From a virus, in the IMG/VR virus record IMGVR_UViG_3300037882_001541, positions 1 through 44,622 of that record: a stretch of 44,622 nucleotides of DNA; one strand, written 5' to 3'. The first letter of the stretch is position 1. Each line of letters begins with the position of its first letter. Position numbers and translations under genes: made by a program. This document shows, piece after piece, positions 7,678 to 16,597 of this stretch. The notes beneath the pieces were generated by a model. The model searched no databases. It saw only the letters and a list, made by a program, of their open reading frames with translations, and was not told the origin of the DNA.

Positions 7678-9104
7678 TACACACCTACTACCGTTATTCT
7701 GTTCGCATCAAATAAAGCCACTTCGGCGCGTTCAATCGTTATGTTTGTCGTGGCATAAACTGGCACACCATCCTCGGCAGATGTAACAGCCGCCTCCAAG
7801 GTGATAGAGCCTATACCACGTGTTGCGGCGTAAATGGGGCCGTAAAACCTTTGCGTTACAATATCCTGCCCAATCTCTAGGGCATTGCCGTATTCTAAAA
7901 CAGCGTCCTTAATCGCTTGACCAACATCATCAGGTAGCGGCTCTTCTGGCGTTAGGAGATTCACGCTTACGCGGATCCAAGCATAGGCTGGTGTCGGTCT
8001 GCTAAATTGCGTTACCTGCCCATCTCCATTTTCATCAATAACGGTTACGGTTGTGTTGCCGTGCGATTGTATTCCCGCTGGCTTGACCTGAAAAACCTTG
8101 TTCGCCACCGCCTGATTTATACCGCCTTGCACCACCACCTCGACGGAATGGGGCGGTAATCCAAATTCGTCTGTGACATTAAGACGATTTTCATACACCG
8201 CCACATACTCCACTGATTCGACTTCAGCAAGAATACGCGCTCGCATCGCCTGAAGAGTTGCGGCCCCGGTGACACGAACACTTGATAAGTGCCTTGCCCT
8301 AAGCTCTTCGTCTGTTTCTACAAAACGTCCAGTGTCGCCTTCTAAAATGTTGTTGATAGTATCCCATCCGACAATGCCACTATCAATCCGTGCCAGAGTA
8401 TTTGCTGGCAGCGGATACGCCCCGAGGTCAAGGCATGTGAAAAGAAACGGTGAACCGAGAAGTGATATGGTGAGTTTACTATCAACAGTTAGTGGAAACG
8501 CAGAAATTGAGTCAATGCGGCGAATACGGATCTTGTTACCCGTTGCCACAGCGTTAAATTCTTCTGTGTCAAAAAGTGCCGCGAGGCCAGATGCTATTTC
8601 TGGCCCAGTAGCAGAACTATCCGCCGTGTACACAACCGATATTCCGCCCGCTATAATCTGATAATTCGCGCTGTTTGTAACTGTGGATACAGTTATTTCC
8701 ACATCCCCGGCGTTTGCGCGTGAGATAACTCCCTCAGTCGTCGTGGAATATTGACGATTATCTGTAGCTCTTGCGAGTACGCCAGACGGTATAAACGTAC
8801 CCTCGGAGCCATATAGCATGGCCGTTACGGTTGTTGGTGCTGCACTCAGTCTGGTAAGCCCAATAAATGCCACAGCCCCATCAAGGGCCGCACCTTCGGC
8901 ACTAAACGGATACATCGAATCATAGCAATTTTGCAGGGATTCGTAAGCGTCATCTAGTGCAGCAGAGAATATGCCGATAAGCTGCCCTATAACAGCATCA
9001 GGCGCGGTATTCACTGCCCCGAGAGCATCCTTAAACCTCTGGTCATAGTCGGCCTTAATATCATTCAGCCGAGGGCGAACGAAACCTTGTGTTGTAACCG
9101 TCAT
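7677..9104 (-). CDS. Baseplate J-like wedge protein
   Basis: A 475-residue baseplate wedge protein. The N-terminal region has the family pattern FVRPRLNDIKADYDQRFKDA. The core contains GDTGRFVETDEELRARHLSS, the conserved baseplate-J stretch, followed by the helical part with VESVEYVAVYENR. Length fits the family. It overlaps the W/gp25-like gene as ATGA and precedes the DUF2612 gene, the usual V-W-J-I order of contractile baseplates. Confidence 0.93.
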   Translation of the reverse strand: MTVTTQGFVRPRLNDIKADYDQRFKDALGAVNTAPDAVIGQLIGIFSAALDDAYESLQNCYDSMYPFSAEGAALDGAVAFIGLTRLSAAPTTVTAMLYGSEGTFIPSGVLARATDNRQYSTTTEGVISRANAGDVEITVSTVTNSANYQIIAGGISVVYTADSSATGPEIASGLAALFDTEEFNAVATGNKIRIRRIDSISAFPLTVDSKLTISLLGSPFLFTCLDLGAYPLPANTLARIDSGIVGWDTINNILEGDTGRFVETDEELRARHLSSVRVTGAATLQAMRARILAEVESVEYVAVYENRLNVTDEFGLPPHSVEVVVQGGINQAVANKVFQVKPAGIQSHGNTTVTVIDENGDGQVTQFSRPTPAYAWIRVSVNLLTPEEPLPDDVGQAIKDAVLEYGNALEIGQDIVTQRFYGPIYAATRGIGSITLEAAVTSAEDGVPVYATTNITIERAEVALFDANRITVVGV

Positions 9105-9448
9105 GCCGATACCTCGATAACGCCAAATGATGTTTGAGCAGTGAAATTAACGCTCATTGTTCTTTGTTGCGCGGAGTAGTTATAGTTGAAATTATCAATA
9201 CCATTTACACCATCAACCTCAAGGATTGATTGCCTAATCGCGGCCACCGCGCCTGAAAGCGTAAGCTGCTTGCCCAGTATAGATTGCAAGTAAGGCGTTC
9301 CGAAATCTGTATCTAAAAACCACTCTCCCCGCCACAGCTTCAATTTAATAAGTAGTTGTTGCCGCACCGCGTCGGCACCGTCCAAAAGAACAAGGTCAAA
9401 ACCCTGAATTAAAAGGTCATGATTCGTGTCAAGTGCGAGATCAGACAT
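9101..9448 (-). CDS. Baseplate wedge protein, gp25/W-like
   Basis: A 115-residue protein with the gp25/W pattern DLLIQGFDLVLLDGADAVRQ, then LKLWRGEWFLDTDFGTPYLQ; the E-W-F-x-D segment is the family hallmark. I chose ATG 9448, which overlaps the spike gene stop by eight bases, over an in-frame GTG at 9472. It binds the J protein in the baseplate wedge and helps trigger sheath contraction (family knowledge). Confidence 0.9.
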   Translation of the reverse strand: MSDLALDTNHDLLIQGFDLVLLDGADAVRQQLLIKLKLWRGEWFLDTDFGTPYLQSILGKQLTLSGAVAAIRQSILEVDGVNGIDNFNYNYSAQQRTMSVNFTAQTSFGVIEVSA

Positions 9449-10136
9449 TTGGAGCCCCCGTATCCCCGCCACCCGGCGTAATGCCGCTATGCGTATGCGT
9501 GCCGTCTATTTTTTTGCCAAGTGAGGTAATGGTGCCAGATGTATGAATAATATCACCTGTAATTGTTGCTGCGGCTCCACCACTGCCAGTTCCTGCCATA
9601 CCCGATTGATAAGTGAGTAGTCCTTGTGTGGTTAGGGTGCCCGTATTAACCGTTGAAGGCGTGGTGACTGTCACGCCACCCGGCGCGTTAATTGTCAAGG
9701 CACCATTCCCATCCAGCCTCATGAACGCCGCGCCGAAAAACATCATCATTGAGGTGTTGTCATCCGATGGTGGTGTTGTATTTCCTAAGTCACACATTAC
9801 GGCGTAAACGTCTTGCAGGTCAAACATGCGTCTATCGTCGCTGCCATCAATGGCTTGCTGTGAAAATACCAGCAAGCACTTATCGCCGGGCCGGACTGGG
9901 CCTTTTACCCCGGCTTGTCCTTGTGCGAATGACGGCCAACACACTCTCGCACTTGGAATGACAGGAAAATCCAAGGATTCACCGTCGGCGTAATGCTTTT
10001 TTCCGATAGGCTTAACCTTGGCCTTGCCGTCTGCGTAGCTTACAATAATTCCCGGTATTGCCGTGTTCACGTCAAGAAGCTGTGACCGAACAAGCCCTAT
10101 AAGTGCATCCACAATGTTGTTTGATGTTTCTGCCAT
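9441..10136 (-). CDS. Baseplate spike protein, gp138/gpV-like
   Basis: A 231-residue membrane-piercing spike. Residues about 20-110 form the gp138-type OB-fold N-terminal domain (PGIIVSYADGKAKVKPIGKK, PVRPGDKCLLVFSQQAIDGS). The C-terminal part is a threonine- and glycine-rich beta-helix ending GTHTHSGITPGGGDTG; H214 and H216 form the HxH metal-binding apex known from P2 and phi92 spikes. It lies between the hub and wedge genes. Confidence 0.92.
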   Translation of the reverse strand: MAETSNNIVDALIGLVRSQLLDVNTAIPGIIVSYADGKAKVKPIGKKHYADGESLDFPVIPSARVCWPSFAQGQAGVKGPVRPGDKCLLVFSQQAIDGSDDRRMFDLQDVYAVMCDLGNTTPPSDDNTSMMMFFGAAFMRLDGNGALTINAPGGVTVTTPSTVNTGTLTTQGLLTYQSGMAGTGSGGAAATITGDIIHTSGTITSLGKKIDGTHTHSGITPGGGDTGAPNV

Positions 10137-11060
10137 TTATTTTGTGTACCGTAATGTAAGGTATGATTGCCATTCTTGTCCATGAGTATCCCCATTATGA
10201 ACCAGCTCTTCAATGCGAAAAAACTCACCGTCTATACCTTCGGATTTAATCTGAACATATCCACCCGGCTCAAGGGTTGGCTGCAACAGCGTTCTTGCTT
10301 TATAGCCCAACACCTGAAGCACCTGCTGCACTTCTCCATCTTCATCACGCTGTGTCGTGCGCCTGACACCCGGCTGGCTGGCAGTAATTCCATCCTTGGC
10401 CGCAGCCCTCTCGGTCATTGTCTTTGATTCTTGCTCTGGAGAGCCAATAAGGCCCGTATCAGGCGAGAGTACAATTGCTTGCTGGCGGTAAATGCCTCCC
10501 TTTTGAATAACCTGCACTTGTCTGTTTTGGATTGACCACTCAAGATCAGCGTAATCACAAACCTTATCCATGGCATCGCGTAATCTGCCGCAAAACGCAA
10601 AGCCGCTGGTGTATTGCCTATCCACAATACCAACAGGAAACTGCCTTACTGGTAAATTGAACCGACCAGATAAGTCCCGCAAAACCTGTAAAGCCGTTGC
10701 GCCACTGTCATAAGAAACTGAAACTTTAGTGTCTCGATACTCAAGAAGTCCATCACGCAATTCAATTCGCGTAACCCATTCCGGCCCCTCCCGCGTCGTA
10801 AGGCTTCTGCTAATAGTGCCTGTAAAAATTGTAACCGCGCCTATATCTTCCGTGTATCCTGCTTTTAACACCACGATATTACCAATCACGCCAAGAATAG
10901 CCTGTGTGCCCTTGGATGCGTTATACACAGACAAAGAGCAGTTATTAGGTGTCGCCGTTGCGCCCTTTTGAATGCTGAAAGACATTCGCAAAGAGGATAT
11001 TTCACGCCCCTTGCCGCCAGACGGCCCAACAACCAAAGAAGCGACGCGGTTATACAGCAT
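10137..11060 (-). CDS. Baseplate hub protein (late-control D-like)
   Basis: A 307-residue protein. Early beta-rich segments (residues about 20-110: SFSIQKGATATPNNCSLSVY, AGYTEDIGAVTIFTGTISRS) and a later DYADLEWSIQNRQVQV region match the hub family that replaces P2 gpD in phages of the Bcep781/Pam3 type. It would form the central trimer joining tube and spike. It abuts the spike gene with no gap and starts right after the plug gene. Confidence 0.82.
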   Translation of the reverse strand: MLYNRVASLVVGPSGGKGREISSLRMSFSIQKGATATPNNCSLSVYNASKGTQAILGVIGNIVVLKAGYTEDIGAVTIFTGTISRSLTTREGPEWVTRIELRDGLLEYRDTKVSVSYDSGATALQVLRDLSGRFNLPVRQFPVGIVDRQYTSGFAFCGRLRDAMDKVCDYADLEWSIQNRQVQVIQKGGIYRQQAIVLSPDTGLIGSPEQESKTMTERAAAKDGITASQPGVRRTTQRDEDGEVQQVLQVLGYKARTLLQPTLEPGGYVQIKSEGIDGEFFRIEELVHNGDTHGQEWQSYLTLRYTK

Positions 11061-11492
11061 TTACAAATCCCATTCCGAATCGCCATCATCCCATGTACTC
11101 AACCCACTATCCCAAACTGTGCCTAAAGGAGGAGAAGAAAGTGATACTGGTGCGCTTTCAAGTGGTGCCCGTTTACCGTATTCATAATAATAGAGGTTGT
11201 GCGTGACGGCCATATCTTCATAGGTAGGCCGTGGTGTGCTTCCATTTTCTTGTAAAAAAAACAATTCTCCGGGCGGCAAAAGAATGTTCTTGAACCGAAA
11301 AGTGAGGCCAAAATTTTTAACCATTTTTACGTTTGTCAAAATAGGCTCGTCATCCGCCGTGTTCAAAGACAATGACCAGTAGCCAAACCTTTCGTTCCAC
11401 AGAACACGCACAATATAAGGGTTACCGCTTAACTCCACGTTAAGACGCTGGTCTGTGGTATCTGGTGTAAGTGGAACGACAAAAAAAGACAT
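11061..11492 (-). CDS. Baseplate plug protein, Pam3 gp18-like
   Basis: A 143-residue protein. Start ATG 11492 (MSFFVVPLTPD) is preferred over a start nine codons earlier inside the upstream gene. The pattern QRLNVELSGNPYIVRVLWNE, then GYWSLSL, fits the small baseplate plug domain described for cyanophage Pam3. It follows the Dit-like gene and precedes the hub gene, as in that phage. Confidence 0.82.
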   Translation of the reverse strand: MSFFVVPLTPDTTDQRLNVELSGNPYIVRVLWNERFGYWSLSLNTADDEPILTNVKMVKNFGLTFRFKNILLPPGELFFLQENGSTPRPTYEDMAVTHNLYYYEYGKRAPLESAPVSLSSPPLGTVWDSGLSTWDDGDSEWDL

Positions 11493-11493
11493 G

Positions 11494-12177
11494 TTATTTC
11501 TCGAATATATCATCAACAACAGAAGTTAGTTTTTCAATGGCGGATGGCACCTTTGATAGAATAACATCTAAAGCCGCTTCCTCTTGTGCAGAATCAGCAG
11601 GAACTGCCTGTGTTTGTTTTTTCCCGGTTTCTTTTGTTGGTTGAGTTTTTCGCGCAACCGAGCCTTTTGAGCCCCCCGCCTTTGCTTCCCTTGAGGGGTT
11701 AATTCCGACTGGCACGTCAACTACCTGTGTTGCCACCTTTCTGATATTAACAAACTCAGCGTTAAACTCTATCGCCTCACCTTGCGCCGCGCTTCGAGGA
11801 ATGCTCACAGATACAAGAATCATGTTGTCGTAATTCTTATACTTTGTGTACACAGTCATGGGTTCGCGCAGCTTTATAAGTCGATACAAAAAGTCAAAAA
11901 CGGGTTGTGTGCGCGTTTCAAGTGGCGTGGTATTGAATATGCCTTGTAAATTAGCACTGGTGTATATAGGCGCATCAGTGACAACGCCTGTAATTCTAAG
12001 GCGGTCTGACATTTCAATGACATGATCGGTAACAGGTGCGCCTGTTTCAACGGGGTTCATGGTAGCTTCCGCTTGCCATTCGTGCGATTCATCAAGCGTA
12101 GCGTCCAGCTCAATGTTGCCGTACAAATTACCAAAAGATGTTTGAAAGCGTTTCCCGCCAAAGAATAATCCAATCAT
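11494..12177 (-). CDS. Dit-like baseplate/tail protein
   Basis: A 227-residue protein. Residues 1-135 resemble the N-terminal domain of Dit-like tail proteins that follow the tape measure gene in phages of this type (DRLRITGVVTDAPIY, PVFDFLYRLIKLREPMTVYT, ILVSVSIPRS). Residues about 145-205 form a Lys/Thr/Ala-rich, low-complexity linker, then a short helical end. It overlaps the tape measure stop as ATGA. It likely forms a ring linking tube and hub. Confidence 0.8.
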   Translation of the reverse strand: MIGLFFGGKRFQTSFGNLYGNIELDATLDESHEWQAEATMNPVETGAPVTDHVIEMSDRLRITGVVTDAPIYTSANLQGIFNTTPLETRTQPVFDFLYRLIKLREPMTVYTKYKNYDNMILVSVSIPRSAAQGEAIEFNAEFVNIRKVATQVVDVPVGINPSREAKAGGSKGSVARKTQPTKETGKKQTQAVPADSAQEEAALDVILSKVPSAIEKLTSVVDDIFEK

Positions 12178-13721
12178 CGGCCACCTACCGTGCTTGTGAT
12201 GTTTCTGGCAAGGGTTTTGTCAATGGCCCTGTCAATTTCCATAGCCCATATAGGCACTTGGTCGGTCGTTGTGCCGGGTGGCAGCGTCACATTAACGTTC
12301 ACTTCCGCTTTACTTGACATGGGACTGGCAGGAAGAGGACGAAACACTTCTACCGATGGCCTTGACGTTGGCATCTGAAAAACAGATGCTTGCCGCAACG
12401 CATCAGCGTTTCTTGAAAAAAGAGGGCTTGATTCCAAAGAACCTTTTTGTAATCCCAAACTCTCAAACAAAAACCCATATCCGTTTTTTATTTTTTGCCC
12501 GAAATTTGCCACCTCATCCATAAATGGCTTATCACTAGAAAGCATTTTGTGCACTTTACCAATTAGCAAGGCCAAAAGAGCAAGCCCAGCAAACGCCCCT
12601 AGGAACCTAATTCTTGAGAGCAACAGTTGCTTATTCATCAGCTCAAGCTGCTTAATGAAATACAGGCCAATCATGATTCCTGCCAAACGTGCAGCGTTTC
12701 CAAATCCTCCTACAGCTGAAGCTACCCCATAAACCGATGATTCGATTAAATCAAACGCGCCCAAGATTATTGCGGCAATTCGTGAAACAAACATCGTCTC
12801 ACGGTTCATGCGGTCAATCATTTGGGTAAATCTATTACTAGCAATTTGCGTTGATTGCCCTATACTTAATGGGATTAAAAGCATCTGCTTTTCAATTTCA
12901 GGGGCCATTTTCTTGAATGCTAACGCTAAATCTTTTGCAACAAGTTCACCGCTCCTTGACATTTCATAAAGAGAGCCAACTGTAATATTAGCATTACCAG
13001 TCACCCCCTTTAATGCGACAACCGTTTTTTCTTTGAAATCATCCGAAAGATTCTCCATAAATGAACGGAACTCGTCACCGTCCAATTTACCTTTTTGAAA
13101 TGCCTGTGAAAGCTGCAAGGTAACGCTTGTTGCTTCAGCGGTTGTAGCCCCGTTTATTGTTAGAGCTTGCGTGATCGCGCTGGTAACTTGCAAAACTTCT
13201 GATTGAGTCGGTAAAAAGTCTTTTGTCGCCCCGGCTAATCGTACATAGAGACGGCCATATGCTTCAAGTGAAACCCTAGCCGCATTAGCGTTTTTAACAA
13301 CTTCATCAAAAGTTGCTGCCGCATTTTCTGTTTGCGGCACAAAACCAAGTCTTGCCCGTAAATTTTGCGCTTGGTCAGCGATGCCTGCAACGTTTCTAAC
13401 TGACAGGAAGGACAGGTAAGTCTTAAGCATTAAACCAATATTGCTTGCCGTCTCGAACGTGTCGGCAGACATTGATCTTGTAGAATTTCTTGCGGCGCGG
13501 GCGTTATATGCCACTTTTTGCGTGGAATCTGCAAGCACATTCATTCTTTGTCGAGCTTGCGCCGCATCAAAATCATTGAGCGTCTGTGCAAGACTTTTAT
13601 GAACATGACTGCCAGTAGCCGCCGCTCGTTTTTTGAAGTCGTTGATATTCTGCTCTGCTTTTCGCAAAGCAGGGCCATCAAAATTAAACCCAAGTTTTGT
13701 AATTAATTCTCGGACTATCAT
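12174..13721 (-). CDS. Tail tape measure protein
   Basis: A 515-residue protein. Residues about 115-275 match the phage tape-measure N-terminal domain (LRARLGFVPQTENAAATFDE, KGKLDGDEFRSFMENLSDDF). Residues about 305-390 are hydrophobic, likely membrane-inserting during DNA ejection. At only 515 residues it predicts a very short tail, using the usual rule of about 1.5 angstroms per residue. Start overlaps the stop of the frameshifted chaperone as ATGA. Confidence 0.93.
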   Translation of the reverse strand: MIVRELITKLGFNFDGPALRKAEQNINDFKKRAAATGSHVHKSLAQTLNDFDAAQARQRMNVLADSTQKVAYNARAARNSTRSMSADTFETASNIGLMLKTYLSFLSVRNVAGIADQAQNLRARLGFVPQTENAAATFDEVVKNANAARVSLEAYGRLYVRLAGATKDFLPTQSEVLQVTSAITQALTINGATTAEATSVTLQLSQAFQKGKLDGDEFRSFMENLSDDFKEKTVVALKGVTGNANITVGSLYEMSRSGELVAKDLALAFKKMAPEIEKQMLLIPLSIGQSTQIASNRFTQMIDRMNRETMFVSRIAAIILGAFDLIESSVYGVASAVGGFGNAARLAGIMIGLYFIKQLELMNKQLLLSRIRFLGAFAGLALLALLIGKVHKMLSSDKPFMDEVANFGQKIKNGYGFLFESLGLQKGSLESSPLFSRNADALRQASVFQMPTSRPSVEVFRPLPASPMSSKAEVNVNVTLPPGTTTDQVPIWAMEIDRAIDKTLARNITSTVGGR

Positions 13722-14337
13722 TGCACAGACTCTTGATACTTATCTTGAATGTCCGCTTGCATATCAAGGAGAGCGTTCAGTATTTGAATATCCCTGACGC
13801 TTGCGGTGCCGTCCTTAACATCTCTTAAAGTGACTTTCCCCGCAATTATTGGCCTCCAAATCCAGAACTCTTGCTCTACTTCCGGCAAAAGTTTGCCCGC
13901 TTCTATTGGGCTTTGGGGTTTTCGGCTATGAGGCCGCCAAATCTCTTGGCCAAAGCTCTTATAAAAGGGCCGAATTGGTGCCTCCCAACCAAGAACACCA
14001 ATTCATAAAAATCCAACAATTCAGCGGCTGTAAAGCATATATCAATATCAGTAGGTGCCTTAATTCGCCTTTTGTGCTCCACACTGTAAACTCGTGCCTC
14101 ATCAAGCATTGGCAGCACTACAGAATCAATCAAATCATCATCAAGATGTTCTGCCAACATCATCCCGGCTTCTTTTACATCCAGATCACCTAAAGATCCG
14201 TTTTGCGCCGCGATGACTGAAAGCACAGGCACTGCAATTTTTTGTAGGCGCAAAAACAATTTATTGGCAGCAAAAGCGTTCATTCTAACGCATGTGTATT
14301 CACGTTCCCCGATGATAAATGTTTCCATGTCAGCCAT
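13718..14337 (-). CDS. Tail assembly chaperone, -1 frameshifted long form (GT-like)
   Basis: The 144-residue short form ends at TAG 13905-13903. A -1 shift at AAACCCC (13921-13915) opens a frame with no stop for 65 codons, which ends in TGA 13720-13718 exactly overlapping the tape-measure ATG. The long form would be 206 residues: short form to N140-P141, then QSPIEAGKLLPEVEQEFWIW and onward. Without this shift, 13722-13902 would be the only long hole in the late operon. The pattern matches the lambda G/GT arrangement placed just before the tape measure. The shift itself is inferred. Confidence 0.8.
13903..14337 (-). CDS. Tail assembly chaperone, short form (G-like)
   Basis: A 144-residue, helical, acidic protein between the tube and tape-measure genes, the place of the tail assembly chaperone in nearly all long-tailed phages. 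The segment CVRMNAFAANKLFLRLQKIA and the following acidic middle fit chaperones of DUF3383-sheath phages. It shares its first base with the last of the tube gene. The product should coat the tape measure during tail assembly and not remain in the virion (family knowledge). Confidence 0.85.
   Translation of the reverse strand: MADMETFIIGEREYTCVRMNAFAANKLFLRLQKIAVPVLSVIAAQNGSLGDLDVKEAGMMLAEHLDDDLIDSVVLPMLDEARVYSVEHKRRIKAPTDIDICFTAAELLDFYELVFLVGRHQFGPFIRALAKRFGGLIAENPKAQ
13915..13921 (-). promoter_or_regulatory. Predicted -1 programmed frameshift site A AAC CCC
   Basis: On the minus strand the zero frame reads GAA AAC CCC AAA GCC CAA TAG. The heptamer A-AAC-CCC fits X-XXY-YYZ: after slipping back one base the A-site tRNA re-pairs fully (CCC) and the P-site tRNA mispairs only at the third base (AAC to AAA). 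It lies four codons before the short-form stop. I did not find an obvious downstream pseudoknot by eye. Confidence 0.68.
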
Positions 14338-14777
14338 TAGCTATTGCCTCCATGGAAGATTCGCATATCAGCCGCTGTAAACACCCACACGCGCTCGCCA
14401 ACGTCCTTACCAAATACAACTTCTGGTATCGTCTTAATCCAGCATTGCGTAGCAACGGCCAAGGAACGCCCCGACAAATCCACAACGCTAATAGGCACCA
14501 CCCCTTTCCCGCCGTTTGTCAAGTCATCAATATTCACCAACGCGGAAAGTAAATCGTTTGCGCCACTAGTTTGGAGTAATCTAAATTCAAACTCACCCAT
14601 CCTATTAGAGTTACGCGCACGGGCAACGCCGCCATCCGTTCCCACACGGGTGGTATAATAATCCTCACTCGCACGGGCGGTGACTGCGTCACCATCCGAA
14701 AAAGCGGATACAATTACCGCGCCAACCGTTACAATCACCTGTGAAGGGTCGTAAGAGCCTGTTAATGTTGCAGCCAT
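14337..14777 (-). CDS. Tail tube protein (DUF3277 type)
   Basis: A 146-residue protein with the DUF3277 pattern: YDPSQVIVTVGAVIVSAFSD, then RNSNRMGEFEFRLLQTSGAN and PISVVDLSGRSLA. It follows the DUF3383 sheath gene after nine bases, the usual sheath-tube order, and should polymerise into the inner tube. Length matches the family. Confidence 0.9.
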   Translation of the reverse strand: MAATLTGSYDPSQVIVTVGAVIVSAFSDGDAVTARASEDYYTTRVGTDGGVARARNSNRMGEFEFRLLQTSGANDLLSALVNIDDLTNGGKGVVPISVVDLSGRSLAVATQCWIKTIPEVVFGKDVGERVWVFTAADMRIFHGGNS

Positions 14778-14786
14778 TTCTTACTC

Positions 14787-16118
14787 CTAAAATTCGTACG
14801 TTAAAGAACCCGCGATAGAGACAACATGAATCGCTCCCGCGAGCCGTGCAGTGAAAGAAAGCGAAAGTACGCGGCTTGCCTTAACTGGTGCGGAAATATC
14901 AGCGGATCGGGGATATGTGACAATAAATCCCGGAACAGTTTCACCAACTGCGTTTAATTCGTCTGGCGCGATGCCGCCTACGTTTTGCCCTTCTTGGAGC
15001 GAGCGACGCAAATTATTCACACAAAGCGCGATGCCTTGGTCTGTGTACGGCACCTTGTCACGATTGATAAGCATCTGAACCATAGACACTTGAATGTTGT
15101 CTTTGAGCCAGTCACGGAACCTGATTACATCAATCCATTCACCAGAAACCACTTTGCCGGGATTCGTCAAAACAACACTTTCTTGGTAATACTCGAATGT
15201 GTTGCCGCCTTTGGTAAAAATAGTTTGGCGATTAGTCGCTGTAATTTTGGGGGCTGTAATGCTTGCAAGGCCTTTCAGTGCCCACGTCTCTGCCCCCGGT
15301 TGGATTGTAAACACACGAGCCGCCCATGCAGCATCAGGGTATTCTGTCGCCGCGTTAGGGTGATACAGAACAGCGGTTCTAAAATAGTTACTGGCTTTTA
15401 ACGCACTAATAAGATCCGCACTTGAACCAGCGTTCAAAACATCAGCTTCGGATGTTGCCGTAATAAACAGCTTTTCGTTAGCCTCCACCCATTCAGCGGC
15501 ATCCAGTTGGGTTTGTTTTACCCTTTCAGCCATTACAAGGCCGTACCAGTTTGCGTCCTCATTAAGGATTGCATCAAGATCATCCTCAACTGCTGTACTT
15601 GCAGACAAAGGTGAAATGGTTCCCCACTCAAGATTTGTGAGAAGCTCAATAGAGGAAATGTTTGAGCCTATCCACGCCAATTCAAGGGTGTCACCAGAAA
15701 CAGTGGCCGTAATAATTTCATCCGTATCACCAGAAACGGCGGCTGCGAGGCCCGTTACGATTTCACTGGCTGTAGGCGTTCCATCGGCTGTGTAGGTGTA
15801 CGTTTCGCTGCCTACTTTGAAAGAATACACCCCAAGCGCGATAAGGCTTGAAGGGCGAATAACCCCTTTCAAAACAGCGCGACGGCCAACTTTAATTTTT
15901 GTCGGGCGCGGTGTCTGAGAAAAGGCGTCAGAAAGCGCAGTCTTTACAAGTGGGGGCAAGTCATCCTCAGCAGCAGAAGCCGCGCTGGTATACACCCGCA
16001 CACGCTCAGGGAACGTCATAAGAGGGGCAACGATAATCGGAATGCCAAACTCGCCGCGATTCACCCCGCTGGTTTGCAGCGCAATCTGTACCGAAACGAT
16101 GTCGTTTAAGGTAGCCAT
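14787..16118 (-). CDS. Tail sheath protein (DUF3383 type)
   Basis: A 443-residue contractile sheath protein. N-terminal pattern DIVSVQIALQTSGVNRGEFG, then PTKIKVGRR, and C-terminal VSMVQMLINRDKVPYTDQGI followed by GETVPGFIVTYP are typical of DUF3383 sheaths. Residues about 115-180 form an insert domain (YTYTADGTPTASEIVTGL) seen in this family. Its presence establishes the contractile tail. Confidence 0.95.
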   Translation of the reverse strand: MATLNDIVSVQIALQTSGVNRGEFGIPIIVAPLMTFPERVRVYTSAASAAEDDLPPLVKTALSDAFSQTPRPTKIKVGRRAVLKGVIRPSSLIALGVYSFKVGSETYTYTADGTPTASEIVTGLAAAVSGDTDEIITATVSGDTLELAWIGSNISSIELLTNLEWGTISPLSASTAVEDDLDAILNEDANWYGLVMAERVKQTQLDAAEWVEANEKLFITATSEADVLNAGSSADLISALKASNYFRTAVLYHPNAATEYPDAAWAARVFTIQPGAETWALKGLASITAPKITATNRQTIFTKGGNTFEYYQESVVLTNPGKVVSGEWIDVIRFRDWLKDNIQVSMVQMLINRDKVPYTDQGIALCVNNLRRSLQEGQNVGGIAPDELNAVGETVPGFIVTYPRSADISAPVKASRVLSLSFTARLAGAIHVVSIAGSLTYEF

Positions 16119-16120
16119 TT

Positions 16121-16597
16121 TTAGTCCTCTGTCTGTGTTACGTTCACCGTTTCAATAATTCCTACTCTATCCTCATGGAATACAGCAAAACGGATAAACA
16201 AGTCAATTATTCCTCTCGGTTCAATGTATTGTTCGTCAAACTCAAAAGGTAAATTTTGCACCGCCCCCACATTGTAGCATGTAATACCCTGTGCTGCCCA
16301 CAAATCTCTAACGGTCTGCTTACTTAATTGATCGCGGAAATTGGCCACAACTATAGGAGAATCCACGCCAATTCTTTGCACATTAAGTGTAGCCTCTCTT
16401 ACGCCTGTAATTGTGAGGTCGCCGTCGTTATCCACGCCGTTGCTGTGTTCGTCATGCCCTAAAGCGTTTTGTGTGTCGAGGCGCAAAGTCCAGTAAGGAG
16501 TTACGGGGCGTGGCGCGTTTTGGTCAGCAAAAATAAGCGTTTCAAGCCCTACACTTTGCTTTATCAGAGTATACAGCTTTGATCGCAACGTGTTCAT
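16121..16597 (-). CDS. Neck/tail terminator protein (gp12-like)
   Basis: A 158-residue protein. The pattern PVTPYWTLRLDTQNALGHDE and later NLPFEFDEQYIEPRGIIDLF fit the LIC_12616/neck-terminator family that caps the tail tube and joins it to the head. It sits directly upstream of the sheath gene, three bases away, the usual place of a terminator. Confidence 0.85.
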   Translation of the reverse strand: MNTLRSKLYTLIKQSVGLETLIFADQNAPRPVTPYWTLRLDTQNALGHDEHSNGVDNDGDLTITGVREATLNVQRIGVDSPIVVANFRDQLSKQTVRDLWAAQGITCYNVGAVQNLPFEFDEQYIEPRGIIDLFIRFAVFHEDRVGIIETVNVTQTED

